Source: Rutstroemia sp. NJR-2017a BVV2 (Eukaryota; Ascomycota; Leotiomycetes; Helotiales; Rutstroemiaceae). Taken from it: a DNA stretch of 64,000 bases. The position numbers were made by a program, and so were the translations under genes. Location: the NCBI GenBank assembly GCA_002946415.1, contig NJPS01000059.1, positions 434,001 to 498,000 of the forward strand, given 5' to 3'. The notes below the pieces were generated by a model, which was not told the origin of the DNA, searched no databases, and was given only the letters and a program-made list of their open reading frames with translations. This document shows, in pieces, positions 1 to 10,612 of the stretch (the stretch's first letter is position 1; each line of letters begins with the position of its first letter).

Positions 1-1
1 T

Positions 2-610
2 CAAACAAGACCTGTTTATTGGCCTAAGGAGAGCGTGAAGCAGGATTTCAAAAACACTAAATGGACTTCCCTTACCTGGCAGCCTATGATCGCCGCGTCT
101 CATTTCGCCGGTGCGGATGATGCTCCTAATGGTATTTCCGCGACTGTCAAGCGTGGAGATACTCAACTTGCCATATTCCGCGTCAAAGGCAAGTGGCTCG
201 CAAGTCAGCAGATGTGTCCGCATAAACGCGCATTCGTGCTCTCGGACGGACTCATCGGTGATAAAGATGACCAGCTATGGGTCTCGTGTCCGAACCATAA
301 ACGCAATTACGAATTAACCGGCGAGCAGGCGGGCAGGTGTATGAATGATGAGGAGGTCAGTATAGCGACTTTTCCAGTCGAGGAAAGAGACGATGGGATG
401 GTGTATTTGAAGTTGCCGCCGGTGCATGAATTGGATGGGGTGCTGGGGACGGAGAGGTGGAGGGTGAGGAAGGGGGAGAGTGGGGAGGGACCGTTTGAGA
501 AGTTGGATAGGAGGTTGGGTGTTGATGGGACAAAGATGAGGGGGAGGAAGCCGGCGGAGGCGAGGAGGGAGTTGAAGGTTGGTGGGGGTGGGGGGAATAT
601 TGATTGGTGA
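2..610 (+). CDS. niiA: Nitrite reductase [NAD(P)H], C-terminal Rieske part (5' truncated by window edge)
   Basis: The reading frame is open from base 2, so the first methionine in view (base 35) is internal and the gene starts upstream of the window. The visible 202 residues form a Rieske-type [2Fe-2S] module. A CPHKR segment near window residue 73 and a CPNHKRNYEL segment near residue 98 supply the two Cys-x-His / Cys-x-x-His cluster ligand pairs. After them comes a basic, Gly-rich tail ending GGGGGNIDW. In filamentous fungi this module closes the siroheme-containing assimilatory nitrite reductase, which reduces nitrite to ammonium in the cytosol. The upstream flavin, BFD-like and siroheme domains are not visible. 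A stand-alone Rieske protein is possible but less likely, because the frame enters from the edge. Confidence 0.8.
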   Translation, partial: QTRPVYWPKESVKQDFKNTKWTSLTWQPMIAASHFAGADDAPNGISATVKRGDTQLAIFRVKGKWLASQQMCPHKRAFVLSDGLIGDKDDQLWVSCPNHKRNYELTGEQAGRCMNDEEVSIATFPVEERDDGMVYLKLPPVHELDGVLGTERWRVRKGESGEGPFEKLDRRLGVDGTKMRGRKPAEARRELKVGGGGGNIDW

Positions 611-1369
611 TGTAGTGAGTGAAGTTAGTGGAGGGGAGGTAAATGGATGGTTTTGATAGGGTTGATGGTGTTCTGGTAAGGCTCGACATGGAGGTAAAAG
701 TGGCCTGGCTCTAGTTCGGTCGGCAGGTCTAGTAGAAATTTGCTTGGTTGAGGGAGCTTGTGGATGAAGTAGTGGTCAACTCTTCATCTCGACTGAGATA
801 CCTTATATTTGTGGATAGCTACACTTTAATCAAAAATTTTCTCTGAAGTCACTATAACACATACAAAGTGAGAACTAATTTTGTTCCGAGTACAAGCTTC
901 AAAATGGTTAGTAGTAGCCGTCGGATTCCATTCATATCCCACTACCATCCATCCACCATGACGCCTTCCTCATCCAAATACGGAAAGAGAGCACCTTCCG
1001 ATTTCCGCCCCAAAATTGTGAATAAAGTACCTACCTATCTTTCACTCATTTTCATATTCAAACTCCACGAGTATAGACTCATGTTATGACATTTTGGTTG
1101 TAACAGTCCTAAGACGAACATACTTCATCACCGTATCCCTACTATTTACATCATACCATCATTCATTCAGGCATTTCTTTGCTCGTGTATTCATTTCATT
1201 CATGCTAACATACATACTCCTGGATATCAATTCTATTCACACGCTACGATTCTCACCTCGAAACCTGAAGACATCGAAACCAAAGCACAGCTCATTCAAC
1301 GCACCTAAGAACCCGGACTCACCTCGTATGCGATCTTCTACTCCGTCTACAGCTATCCTCCTCACAACC
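611..1369. other. Intergenic region, nitrite reductase 3' side to orphan gene
   Basis: No convincing gene is seen here. The part after 860 has a short open stretch from the ATG at 904 that could be a 5' exon of the next gene, but I could not pair its possible donor with an acceptor that makes a coherent protein. Confidence 0.4.
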
Positions 1370-4300
1370 ATGCCTCTTCTAACCCCAGAATACGAACACG
1401 AGCACATTATCATTACACCACCAATGCCCTCCCCCACCGCAGGAAGTGAGTCGGATATGCAAGACCGCCAATCTGACCTCAGCTCACGCCGCGGAACCAC
1501 GCCCAGTCCTACTGCAGAGCCTCTTCCTACGCCTGCAACTCTCTCGCCCGTCATAAGCAGAACTGATAGTGCGGTTGATTCCGATCAGCCTTTCACGCTA
1601 AGTTCTAGACGTCTCTTGCAAGTACATACGTTGAACGTCCGGACCCCACCTCCAGTATCTTTGTCCCCGCCTGGTCTACCATCACCTTCTTCTGCCACCC
1701 CGCCTGGAACCTCTCCTCCCACATCGTCCTTGCAAACACCACCGTTCCATACGCCTCCTCTATCTCGTACTGAGAAACAGGGATACTTCCCCGTCGTCAA
1801 ACCTCGTCTTCACCAAAGCAGTAATCTCGCATCATCCCAAACAACAAAAGAACCTTCCTCTCCATCACAAACACGAATTCAAGCCGAAGAATCCACACCC
1901 TTCCGTCTATCCCCGCACTCCCATTCCTCCCGAGAAGACGGCTCATCATCCTGTCTCTCCTCCAGCGCCCAAACCTGCAGCACCGAAAGTCTCTCCGCCT
2001 TCAGCCCACCCATTCTCCGCCCCGTCCCACCCTACAGTCCGCGTCGCCAAAGCTCCGAAAGCCTCACCATGATCCGGCGACGCAAAACCGTAGGCACGAG
2101 CCGCGATCGCAGCAAAAAGCGCAAATGCCACGGAACATGCGGTCAAAGCCGCCGTCGCCATCCTACTATCACAATGGAAGAATGCAAACGCACCGCCTAC
2201 TGGTGGCTTCCCCCCAGCCAAGTCGTGCCCACTGGATCCAAGTTGCCGAAGCACGCGCAAAGGAATCTATCCCAGACGAGCAAGGACCTGCATAAGAAAG
2301 TCTTGATGTCGGATGCTGCGCCGGCGGTTGTGTCGCGACGATGGAGTTCCGTTGAGATTGGTACGCAACAGATGAAATTGCCGCCGCTGATGAAGAAGGG
2401 GGTGAGGAAGGAAATCAAGAGGAAGAAGATGAGACCTGTGTTTCGGAACTCGATTTTTTCTTCGAATCCAATTGAGGAGCGGAATCGCAGTTCTTCGTTT
2501 ACGACGGGTGCGAAGTATAATGATATCATGCGTATTCTCCAAGAACGTCTGACGGTGAGAAAATTACCCTCAAATCAAACCGCTCTACCTGCAGCTATCA
2601 CTCTCCGCCGGCCTAGCATCGACGACGGGAATTCAAACGCAGCTACATTGAGAAAGTCGCATTCGGGCGATACCTCGCCGCTTCGTCACCGAATGTCAAG
2701 TACAGCGACACAGAGACCGGAATCCGAAGCGTATATAATCACTCGCGCGGATATCGAGTCGATAGCGGAGTATCTGCGGGAAAGTTTCCCGGAAACGAGA
2801 GCACCGAAGGATAGTACGGGGTCGGGGAAAGCGCCGCGCAGATCGAGTGGGACTTCGCTTTTGCCTAGGAGTGGCAGTTATGCGAGCTTGAGTTTTACGA
2901 ATAGGGGAATTGTGCCCTCGGTTGGGGCTGCGGTGTGTCAGGTGCAGAAATACGCGGTGGGGTCGGAGAGGGTGAGGGATGGGGAGTGGGAGGAGGGGGT
3001 GGAAGGGGGAGAGGGTACGCAAGGGTTGGGTAAATGTGGAGCTCATTCGGAGACTGCTCCGCACCAGGATCAGCCAGTCGCACCGAAGAAATCATGTCGT
3101 GCTAGCGCGCCAAAACCGACTTCCTCGAGAAGTCTGCATGAGATTATTTGGGAAGAACAGGATTCTCCTCATGGGTTATCGTGTACGTCCGACGAAGACC
3201 ATATCCATCCCGACGAAGCCCTTTCCCCGAATCCATCACCGGGCACAAGTCTAGTTACCACTGAAGAGAACGCCAAGATGCTCTTGCAGAATCTTAATCG
3301 TCCGCAAAATCAGACTTGTTCCTGTCCTACGGGAGATAAAGCATCGTTTGATCCCAGAAACGCGAGAGCGTCTATTAGTCGCTGGTCCTGGGAATGCGAA
3401 CCCGCGGAGATTGGTGGGTTTAGCCTTAAAGCTGAGCCACGAACTGAAACGTCACCACCGCCGCCACAAACAGCATCTGTATTCTCCTTCCCCCCTTTAC
3501 CGAAAAAATTAACCAATGAATGGACCACCCCACTGCCTGAAGCCGGAGTAGGAGGCGACTCCTCGCACCTACATATCGCAGACCCACGCCCCACGCCCCT
3601 CAGACGCTCGCTCTGGGATATAGGCATCGATGCCCGCACCGGCGCCGACGAAAGAGTGCAGAGCACGCCCATGGATCTCGAACACCGTGTCTCGTGGCTG
3701 GAACAGCTGCAGCTGCAGCGCCCGAAGTCAGATCAGAATCTAAGGACGGTGAAACCGCATCCAGTGGCGCCGGCGCGGTTGGGGGGGAGATCGCAGATGG
3801 GGTGTGCGTTGGGGTCGTCGACGGGGGCGAGGAGGGGGGTGAGTGTAGGGGGAGGAGGAGGGAGGAGGGGGAAGGGGAAGGTGGTGGTTATTAAGGGTGG
3901 GAGGGAGAGGGAAGGGGAAGGGGGGTGGAGGAAGGTTAGGCAGGATTCGGGGTACCCGGTTGTGGGGAGGGGGGGAGAGGGTGAGGGTTTGGAGTGGTGG
4001 GGTGCAGGTATGGGAAGTGGAAGTAGAAGGTGTAGTACGCAGGTGGACAATGCGGCGGGGGAGATCCCAAGTAGGAGTCAGAGTCTGGGATCCTTGGGAC
4101 GGGATTTAAATTCGGGTCAGGAGCGTATTCTAACCTTCTCCCCTACTCCAAGTACCGTCGAAGGGTTGCAAGACCAGGAAAGACGCAGATCAGTAGCATG
4201 GGAGAGCCTAAGTTTATTCCTAAACAGCAGTCCTCCAAGCCCGAAAGCACAAACTCGAGTCCCATCACTATCGAAGCGGAGATCAGTCGCGTGGGATAGC

Positions 4301-4597
4301 TTATCCGCACTCAGGGATACATTTCCTACTACTACGCCTGAACTAGGCGAGGAGCATGGTTCCGGGGTGAAAACTCTCTCGCCCAGAAGCTCAATGATGC
4401 GGAATAGTTTGTCGTTGCTGCAGAGCCGGTTTTCGTCGACACTGCCGTCAAAAATGGATCATAGTGGCATCTATGATAAGATTATGGGGAGTCAGAGGAA
4501 GAGTGCGGTGCAGTGTTTGTTGGAGTGTCAGGCGCTGGTGCATGATTGTGATGGGTGTGCGAATTTGAGTTCGCCGAGTGTGGATTGGATTGGTTGA
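1370..4597 (+). CDS. Large disordered Ser/Pro-rich fungal protein, unknown function
   Basis: This is a single open frame of about 1075 residues from the ATG at 1370. An in-frame ATG at 1328 is an equally possible start, and the frame is open further upstream without any ATG. The product is low complexity: Ser/Pro/Thr-rich in the first third, then basic (RRRKTVG, KKRKCHG) around residue 240. A very G-rich DNA stretch near 3780-4030 encodes a Gly/Arg/Glu-rich segment. The C-terminal part repeats a motif of the form RRSVAW(E/D)SLS twice, at about 4180 and 4277, with weaker relatives (RRSLWDIG, RNSLSLLQ) around it. No catalytic domain, membrane segment or signal peptide is recognised. The RRS motifs look like possible basophilic kinase sites, which is inference. 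An undetected intron in the G-rich part cannot be excluded. Confidence 0.6.
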   Translation: MPLLTPEYEHEHIIITPPMPSPTAGSESDMQDRQSDLSSRRGTTPSPTAEPLPTPATLSPVISRTDSAVDSDQPFTLSSRRLLQVHTLNVRTPPPVSLSPPGLPSPSSATPPGTSPPTSSLQTPPFHTPPLSRTEKQGYFPVVKPRLHQSSNLASSQTTKEPSSPSQTRIQAEESTPFRLSPHSHSSREDGSSSCLSSSAQTCSTESLSAFSPPILRPVPPYSPRRQSSESLTMIRRRKTVGTSRDRSKKRKCHGTCGQSRRRHPTITMEECKRTAYWWLPPSQVVPTGSKLPKHAQRNLSQTSKDLHKKVLMSDAAPAVVSRRWSSVEIGTQQMKLPPLMKKGVRKEIKRKKMRPVFRNSIFSSNPIEERNRSSSFTTGAKYNDIMRILQERLTVRKLPSNQTALPAAITLRRPSIDDGNSNAATLRKSHSGDTSPLRHRMSSTATQRPESEAYIITRADIESIAEYLRESFPETRAPKDSTGSGKAPRRSSGTSLLPRSGSYASLSFTNRGIVPSVGAAVCQVQKYAVGSERVRDGEWEEGVEGGEGTQGLGKCGAHSETAPHQDQPVAPKKSCRASAPKPTSSRSLHEIIWEEQDSPHGLSCTSDEDHIHPDEALSPNPSPGTSLVTTEENAKMLLQNLNRPQNQTCSCPTGDKASFDPRNARASISRWSWECEPAEIGGFSLKAEPRTETSPPPPQTASVFSFPPLPKKLTNEWTTPLPEAGVGGDSSHLHIADPRPTPLRRSLWDIGIDARTGADERVQSTPMDLEHRVSWLEQLQLQRPKSDQNLRTVKPHPVAPARLGGRSQMGCALGSSTGARRGVSVGGGGGRRGKGKVVVIKGGREREGEGGWRKVRQDSGYPVVGRGGEGEGLEWWGAGMGSGSRRCSTQVDNAAGEIPSRSQSLGSLGRDLNSGQERILTFSPTPSTVEGLQDQERRRSVAWESLSLFLNSSPPSPKAQTRVPSLSKRRSVAWDSLSALRDTFPTTTPELGEEHGSGVKTLSPRSSMMRNSLSLLQSRFSSTLPSKMDHSGIYDKIMGSQRKSAVQCLLECQALVHDCDGCANLSSPSVDWIG

Positions 4598-5248
4598 GGG
4601 GGAGGGGGATGGGATGGTTGGTATAGGAGGTGGTTGGAGTAGGTTATGGGGTTTGAGGGATGTGAAATTTGAGTTTGGTGGTTGAGATTGACATGATGTG
4701 AGCTGAGATAAGCTGAGAGCAGAAGGTTGGAAATTGTAAACTTGTTGGACTGTGGGATGGCAAAGACTATTTACTTTTCCAGAAGAATGAGGAATAAAAT
4801 TGTAAGGAAACGAAAGGTGGAAATCAGACGAAATTGGAATAAAATTGAAAGTAAATGGAAGGAAGACTACCTGCAAACTCAGAGAGCAAGTAAGGAGACT
4901 ATCCTAAGTAGTAGCTCTAAGAAATGAACACAAATACAGAGCGGCAGAAATAGTCTTAGAGGCACTGATGTGATTATTCAACACCTATCATATGTGATTT
5001 CCATTTCCCTAGAGAACAAGCACAATTGTACCTCAGGTCCTAGACATAGTACACGCAATGAACGTAGAAATATTAATGTACAGTATAGATAGAGATAGAG
5101 TGAGAGAATGAAGGTAGAAAAGGAAAAAAGAACTCCAATAACACCTTTACATAGTTCAACGCTAATATGAGTGAGAAACAATGAAAACTTACGTCCTGTC
5201 CCAGTGAAGAGAAAATAACTGCAGGATATGAACACCCCTACCCTTAAC
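4598..5248. other. Intergenic region between convergent genes
   Basis: A/T-rich sequence between the 3' ends of two convergent orphan genes. I see no domain-bearing reading frame; it presumably holds both 3' untranslated regions. Confidence 0.4.
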
Positions 5249-6697
5249 TCACACAGGAGCAACTATAAAACCACCCCAATTAAAAGGTTTCCTCGTCTCA
5301 TTACGCGGCACTCTCCGCGAAACCCGCAGCGGATTATTCGTATCCGTAACATAAGAAACCAACGAAACCCCACCCGCCTCACCCTGCGACGCACCTTCCC
5401 GTCGATGACGCCGTCCGTGGTGTCCGGTGCCGCGTCTGCGCGCAAGTTCATGTCTCAACTCTCTGCTGCCGCCACGTGTGTCGCGCATATATTTATCGAA
5501 CAGGTAGTCGGATTGCTTAGTGCCTTCTAGGCCAGCATTTGCTCTTGCGGCTTCGACTGCCCGGGCTACGCTCTGGATCCCCCTTTCGGAGCCTTGGATG
5601 CTGGCGGAGTCGGACGGGAGCACGTCGGCGGAGTTGCGGCTGCGGTAGCTGCGCCCGCTGCTGCCGCTGGATATGCTGCTGGCGAGGGTGGAGAGGCCGT
5701 CGCCGCCGCTGTTGGCGGAGAAGACGGAGCTTTGACGGCTGGATGCAGGGGAGGATACGCTGCTGTGGGGGCGGGGTGCTCGGAATGAGGTGCCGCTGTG
5801 GTGGGAGAGCCAGGTGCCTTTGTCGCTGCTGGCGTGGATGATGGAGTTATGACTCGAGACTCGCGATCGGCTTCGGGAACTGACGTTGGAACCTTTGTCG
5901 CTGGATGCGGGGTAGAAAGAGCCATTGCTCGTGACTTCTAAGTTATCGCTTACGTAGCTTTGGCCTGGGTGTCCTGATAGAAATGTACGTGATGGATGTG
6001 GTGATCGGGTATGTTTGCTTCCTGACTTTACACCTGAGACGTACGGGATATAGTCGTGGCCGTGAGGTATCTTGGGATATCTCTGCATGGCACTGAGACC
6101 ATCGCCTCTTTCATCTAGTGTATCCGCGACTCGTGAAGCATACCTTCGCCAGAAGTTATATCTTGAGCTGATAACATCAAAATCTACGTCCTTATGCTCT
6201 TTTTTATTGAAGAACGCATTTACTTCTGCTTCCAATCGTGATTTCCAGCGCTTGCCGTGTGCTTTGGTTTTTATGGTTTTGCCATCTAAGATCGAGTCCT
6301 TCGAATTCGGGGGCTTCATCTTCCATGGCCATTCGGGCATGTCTCGCTTCAGTGCTTTTCTGACGACATTATTTGTGAAGTCTCGATATTTTAGTCCTTT
6401 CACTGCTTCCACTCTATCCGCAATGTCGACCAGTTCTGGGAAATGTCTGCTCTTGATGAAGCCAAGGAATTCATCCTTCGATCTAGGTCCTTCGGTAAAC
6501 CTTTCATTTCCCCGGGTTGGGGGTGTATTCACTTGAAAAGCCTCTGGCAAAGAGTGCCAACGATTATTGTCAAAACGAAAGAAATTGATACTTTCCATGT
6601 TGCAGTCCAAGTACCGGGTTATGTGACTTGTGACTGCATAGCGCTCGGCAGGAGGCGGGGATTCATTGTCAAAGTATTTCTGCCATTCGATAGACAT
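5249..6697 (-). CDS. Orphan fungal protein with folded N-terminus and Ser-rich disordered tail
   Basis: Uninterrupted 482-residue frame from the ATG at 6697 (MSIEWQKYFDNESP). The first ~210 residues look folded: mixed charged and aromatic, with an RDFTNNVVRKALKRDMPEW segment and an RYNFWRRYASRVAD helix. Residues ~225-385 are Ser/Gly/Arg-rich and contain two copies of an HASSDKG-type element (SFYPASSDKGS, IIHASSDKGT). The last ~60 residues are basic (HHGRRHRRE) and end FNWGGFIVAPV. I recognise no known domain, signal peptide or membrane helix. It shares strand and general build (ordered N-terminus, basic disordered C-terminus) with the next gene at 7982-9154, but I see no convincing sequence similarity between the two. 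Confidence 0.6.
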   Translation of the reverse strand: MSIEWQKYFDNESPPPAERYAVTSHITRYLDCNMESINFFRFDNNRWHSLPEAFQVNTPPTRGNERFTEGPRSKDEFLGFIKSRHFPELVDIADRVEAVKGLKYRDFTNNVVRKALKRDMPEWPWKMKPPNSKDSILDGKTIKTKAHGKRWKSRLEAEVNAFFNKKEHKDVDFDVISSRYNFWRRYASRVADTLDERGDGLSAMQRYPKIPHGHDYIPYVSGVKSGSKHTRSPHPSRTFLSGHPGQSYVSDNLEVTSNGSFYPASSDKGSNVSSRSRSRVSSHNSIIHASSDKGTWLSHHSGTSFRAPRPHSSVSSPASSRQSSVFSANSGGDGLSTLASSISSGSSGRSYRSRNSADVLPSDSASIQGSERGIQSVARAVEAARANAGLEGTKQSDYLFDKYMRDTRGGSRELRHELARRRGTGHHGRRHRREGASQGEAGGVSLVSYVTDTNNPLRVSRRVPRNETRKPFNWGGFIVAPV

Positions 6698-7981
6698 CTC
6701 TTCTGAGAAGCTAATATCGATAAGTTTCCGATGAGAATCGAGTGATTCACGAGCTTAGTTGTTCACTTCAGTGATTGAAAGTTGTGTTAGTGATGAGGAG
6801 TTGTATAAAGAATGTAGGTTCAATAGTATTTGAAAGTTCGTACGGCTGTCCTACATGTCCAAGCCATGGACCAAGCAAGCATGAGGGTTAATTATCCGTT
6901 CCAAAATGTAAGTTAACTACTAGACGGAGGCTGTGTTGTCACTGCACCTGTATATTAGAGGTCGATAATTCGGCTTCCGGTCGTGAATATGCTCAAATTC
7001 CTCTCTAGGTAGAAACTGCGGTCGAGTATGATCAGTGCGATAGGATTGATTGGCTAAGCAGCACGTAGAATCATCGAATTTCTCCTGTGGCCGCTCAGAT
7101 GATCGATATGTTGGTAAAAAAATTCTCGCTGGCCGGCCGATTGGCCTATTATGAAAAGTCCTAGAAATCGACCTTTCGTGTAGTCGAACATCACATCCCC
7201 GAAAAATTTGTCTCCTAGGATAGGGAGGAATTTCGCTCTGCAGGTTCTTCTAGAATTTTGCCACAGGATGTGAAACAGCGCCACGAGAATACAGGTTGAT
7301 ACTCACTGGAGCGTTGGTCAATTGATACTTCGAACTGACACAATCTTTTGTACAACCAACCTTCTTTCAACGACACGTAAGCTAGCGAGCGACTGGAAAT
7401 TGACGGAGGTTATCGTAGATGCAGTCAGAAATTAAGACTCAACTGAGAAAGTCTTCGGACACTATATACGAAGAAATAGTAGCTATTTCATAATAGATGT
7501 GATGTTGCCTTGATGATCTCGTTGATGAATGCCGTGAAATGAAAAGGAATGGTACAGGAATTTGAACCCCGCCGTCCTAGAGCTCGAAAACCAACCACTC
7601 ACGTGCCACTCCGTCACCACTAGTGCTTGGTACGTATTACTCTAGGAAGTATTGTTTTTGATTTCGTTTATTCTCTACATAATCATTTCTCATTTAAAAA
7701 GCAATAGGCTTAGTTTTTGAGATCAACATAGGTAGAAATTGGAAGCATCCAGAAGATATGCTTCCAACTGTATTCCGCCTTCCAATATAAACACCATTTT
7801 ATGCTCCCATGCCATACTACGCCAATGACGGATTCCTGCATTAGTAACTCCAATAAAATATGTACATCATTGAGAAACCAAGGATCATCATCTCCCAATA
7901 TTTTTCCTCTACTTTTTCCCATCCGAATCTCATATTTAGATTCAACATATCATATCCCCACCCCCATGCCCAGCCAAAAAC
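6698..7981. other. Intergenic region containing a tRNA-like relic
   Basis: No convincing gene. The only structure noticed is the tRNA-like sequence at 7553-7628, listed separately. Confidence 0.4.
7553..7628 (-). repeat. tRNA-like sequence, probable SINE head or tRNA relic
   Basis: On the minus strand an A-box-like stretch (GGAGTGGCACGTGAGTGG) is followed about 30 bases later by a good B-box (GGGGTTCAAATTCC). Their spacing is close to that of a tRNA gene. The B-box arm can pair, but the outer 7-bp acceptor arms pair only in the first four or five positions, so a functional tRNA is unlikely. A tRNA-derived SINE head or a decayed tRNA fits better. Only one copy was noticed in the window. Confidence 0.3.
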
Positions 7982-9154
7982 CTAATACCGCGAGTACCTA
8001 CGCCTCGGCTCATAGCTATCCCACGACCCCGACGAGCTCGTCGTCCCCGAATCCCAAGTAAGATGCGACCCCGGCGGTCTCTCCCTGCGATCCGGACTAT
8101 ACCCATCACCCGCGCTCGACTCCGCATAATATCCCGAATGATCCTCCTCCGCATACTCGGAGGGGCTCGGCGCACGACGGCGTCTATGATGTCCATGCCG
8201 ATGTCTGCCTCTGCGATGACCATACAGCAGCGACTTCGGCGCATTATGTCTCGGATCATCATGGTAAGTCGGCTTCGGTTTCGGCAGATCCGCTTCGTCT
8301 AGTGTTTTATAGTTAGATGCGAAATCGGGATCGGTAACAACACTCATCTCGTCGTCTTTGAGGTCCGGGACCCAGCCTGACATGTTGTTTTTCCAGTTCT
8401 CTTTGGAGTCTTTGATGCGTTTGCCGTCCTTGTCGCGGGGCGTTTTGACTAATGCGAGTCGACGTTCTTTTTTGGCGAGCTCGACGGCTTCTTTGTGGGC
8501 TTTTTCGGCGGCTTCTTGCGCTTCTTTTTTGGTTTTGAGGACTTTGTCGTTGGTGCCCATGCCGTCTGGGAGAGGGATGCCGGCGTCGTAGAAGAAGGGA
8601 TGGGCAGGGATTTCTTTGTCGTCGGGACCGGCGTAGGCACCGGTTTTCAGAGCTATGTTCCTTCCCAAGTCCTTGAATTTTTTTATCCCTTTGAAGATTG
8701 CCCATGATTCTGGAGGACCGTCAGGTTTTTCGGGCTCGGGAATGGAATGCGCCTCGAACAGTCGAGCTTGGAGCATGTGGAGAAAGTCGCATGGCTCCAA
8801 TATCTTTAATTTGATACACCGCGACACGATCTGACTGATCCAGTAAAGATGGCGGGTCTGGCATTTGACAGGTTTTTCCTGTTCAAGTCTTCTAATGACC
8901 GCCTTGAATCGTCTGTAGTTTGTTTTTCGTATTCGACCGATGTATACCATGCGTCCTGGTAGATGCCGATGAATATATGTGATCTCTTTCTCATCTTGCT
9001 TGGAGCGAGAGAAGCAATGGAAATGGTTGTAAGATCCCATAATCATTGTGCGGAAATCTCCCTTCGGTTTCTTGTCCAGAGTTAAGGACTGAAAGATGAC
9101 TTTTTGTATTACTTCGCACGCATTGCCATAAAGAAGATAATGACTTCGAGGCAT
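7982..9154 (-). CDS. Orphan fungal protein with coiled coil and His/Arg-rich tail
   Basis: I start this gene at the ATG at 9154 (MPRSHYLLYGNACEV). The frame opens slightly further upstream, but only with a GTG. That gives 390 residues. The N-terminal half is mixed and basic, with several Cys and aromatics (HFHCFSRSKQ, RHLYWISQIVSRC). A charged Lys/Glu/Ala-rich segment at about 210-245 (KTKKEAQEAAEKAHKEA) predicts a coiled coil. The tail has a HRRGRHRHGHHRRRRAPSP run, then a Ser/Tyr/Arg-rich end. No known domain is recognised. An upstream exon cannot be excluded because the start region lacks a clear leader. Confidence 0.55.
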   Translation of the reverse strand: MPRSHYLLYGNACEVIQKVIFQSLTLDKKPKGDFRTMIMGSYNHFHCFSRSKQDEKEITYIHRHLPGRMVYIGRIRKTNYRRFKAVIRRLEQEKPVKCQTRHLYWISQIVSRCIKLKILEPCDFLHMLQARLFEAHSIPEPEKPDGPPESWAIFKGIKKFKDLGRNIALKTGAYAGPDDKEIPAHPFFYDAGIPLPDGMGTNDKVLKTKKEAQEAAEKAHKEAVELAKKERRLALVKTPRDKDGKRIKDSKENWKNNMSGWVPDLKDDEMSVVTDPDFASNYKTLDEADLPKPKPTYHDDPRHNAPKSLLYGHRRGRHRHGHHRRRRAPSPSEYAEEDHSGYYAESSAGDGYSPDRRERPPGSHLTWDSGTTSSSGSWDSYEPRRRYSRY

Positions 9155-10135
9155 GGTGATGAAATACACAGGGTGAGTCTAGGCAGCCAGGCTGGTGTGG
9201 GTGATCCTTAATAATTACCTGGTGTTGATTTACAATATGATGGGTGAGCAATTCAAGCTCCAAATTGCGCTGGGTAGATGAACAAAAAAGGTGTGAAAAC
9301 GCGGGCCATAAGACGGCACCATGATGAACTATCCGTGGCAATTATCCTCTTGCCTCAAAATTTTACAATCTATTGCTGCATCTCAATATATGACGTTTCT
9401 AGGCCGACGGACCATTCGAAGACCCCTTCGTCAAAGTAAAAATTAGAGGTGAAGAGAATTTTCTTCATGCGACCTTGGTTGGCCATCTCTAGGTGGGCAG
9501 TTGGCATCGCGAATATCCGAAATCACCAACATCTCATCTTAAGCCGTGAACTTGGCTAGGATGTGGAAACCTAATGCTGAACCGATCTCAACCGTCGGAA
9601 TACTGACAAGAATTTTGATGAATCATGGAAGGACATCCTGTATTGGGCGGGATAAAACAATCAATATAATTCCATCCCGAGAAAAGATATTAAATGCAAT
9701 GCGTTGCGAAGTGAACACACGATTCTTATGCTTTACATACAGCATACTCAATTCCGATTAAAATCTTCGCAAACCAGCTAATGTATAAGTATTGGGAAGC
9801 CCTTGACTATCATTGACGTTGAAGGATGTTTACCGAAAACTTTTGGCACAGCGAAAACACTTCTCAAACAACATCGCACGTATATTAGAAGAAGCAAAAG
9901 AAAGAAGGATTATAAATGAGAAAACGTGTCTGAATTGAACTTTTGTGTCGGGAAAATCACTGTGAAACCCCAAATTACGCCAATGAGCTCCGCTACAAAT
10001 CTCCAACGTAGATTCCAGCCAACGCCCCAATTCCAGTTTCCGTGCCCCTTCCGCAAAGAATTTTCCTTTCCGCCTGCCGAACCCCAAACACCTTTTGTAT
10101 AACAGAAAACAAAGATAATTCCTCAGATCATGCAG
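9155..10135. other. Intergenic, no gene seen
   Basis: Short open frames occur on both strands, but none shows a domain, coherent composition or a companion exon. Confidence 0.4.
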
Positions 10136-10612
10136 TCACATAATTGCCATCCCTGAACCGTGCATCCTGCTTGCGCTTAACCAGTCGAAGCTTCGGTTGT
10201 CATATATCGGAGAGCAGCATTGGTCCGCTCTACTCGATGCATATTGCAGTTGCGTTGGCATAGTCAACGCCGTAGGCTTTTGTAGAACACCTTGAGCGAA
10301 GAGGAGCTCAACGACTTGGTTGGTCCATTCTTGGTAGTGACGAAGGGAGTTTGCGGGATCAATCTTTGGCGGACCCGCGGTGACGGAGTCGCAGATATTG
10401 CGCAACTGTGAATATTTCGATGCAGAGACAGTGCCAATGAATCTGCTAGAGTTGTATGGACGTTTGGCTTCTTTGTGGGCATGGACCATGCCGTTTTGCA
10501 TGTCACCGACAACTTGGTAGAGATGACCGCTGTCGTTACCGTGTTCATTTGTTTGCACAAAGATACCACGAGAGATTCCGAGGAAATCAACATTGTAAAC
10601 GCTGAAAGACAT
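10136..10612 (-). CDS. Small orphan protein, 158 residues
   Basis: Single frame from the ATG at 10612 (MSFSVYNVDFLGISRGIFV). It looks like a compact folded domain: HLYQVVGDMQNGMVH, then PYNSSRFIGTVSASKY, then a HYQEWTNQVVELL helix, ending in a Cys/Ser-rich tail. This order (a short beta-rich start, a central FIGTV strand and a late EW-containing helix) resembles a class of small uncharacterised ascomycete proteins. I cannot name the family with certainty. No signal peptide. The gene stands alone in a gene-poor region. Confidence 0.5.
   Translation of the reverse strand: MSFSVYNVDFLGISRGIFVQTNEHGNDSGHLYQVVGDMQNGMVHAHKEAKRPYNSSRFIGTVSASKYSQLRNICDSVTAGPPKIDPANSLRHYQEWTNQVVELLFAQGVLQKPTALTMPTQLQYASSRADQCCSPIYDNRSFDWLSASRMHGSGMAIM

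Noticed and set aside
357..689. Minus-strand Ser/Pro-rich frame over the Rieske region
   Set aside because: It is antisense to the nitrite reductase tail and reflects its G-rich composition.
7553..7628. Functional tRNA gene
   Set aside because: The acceptor arms do not pair over seven bases and no convincing anticodon stem was found.
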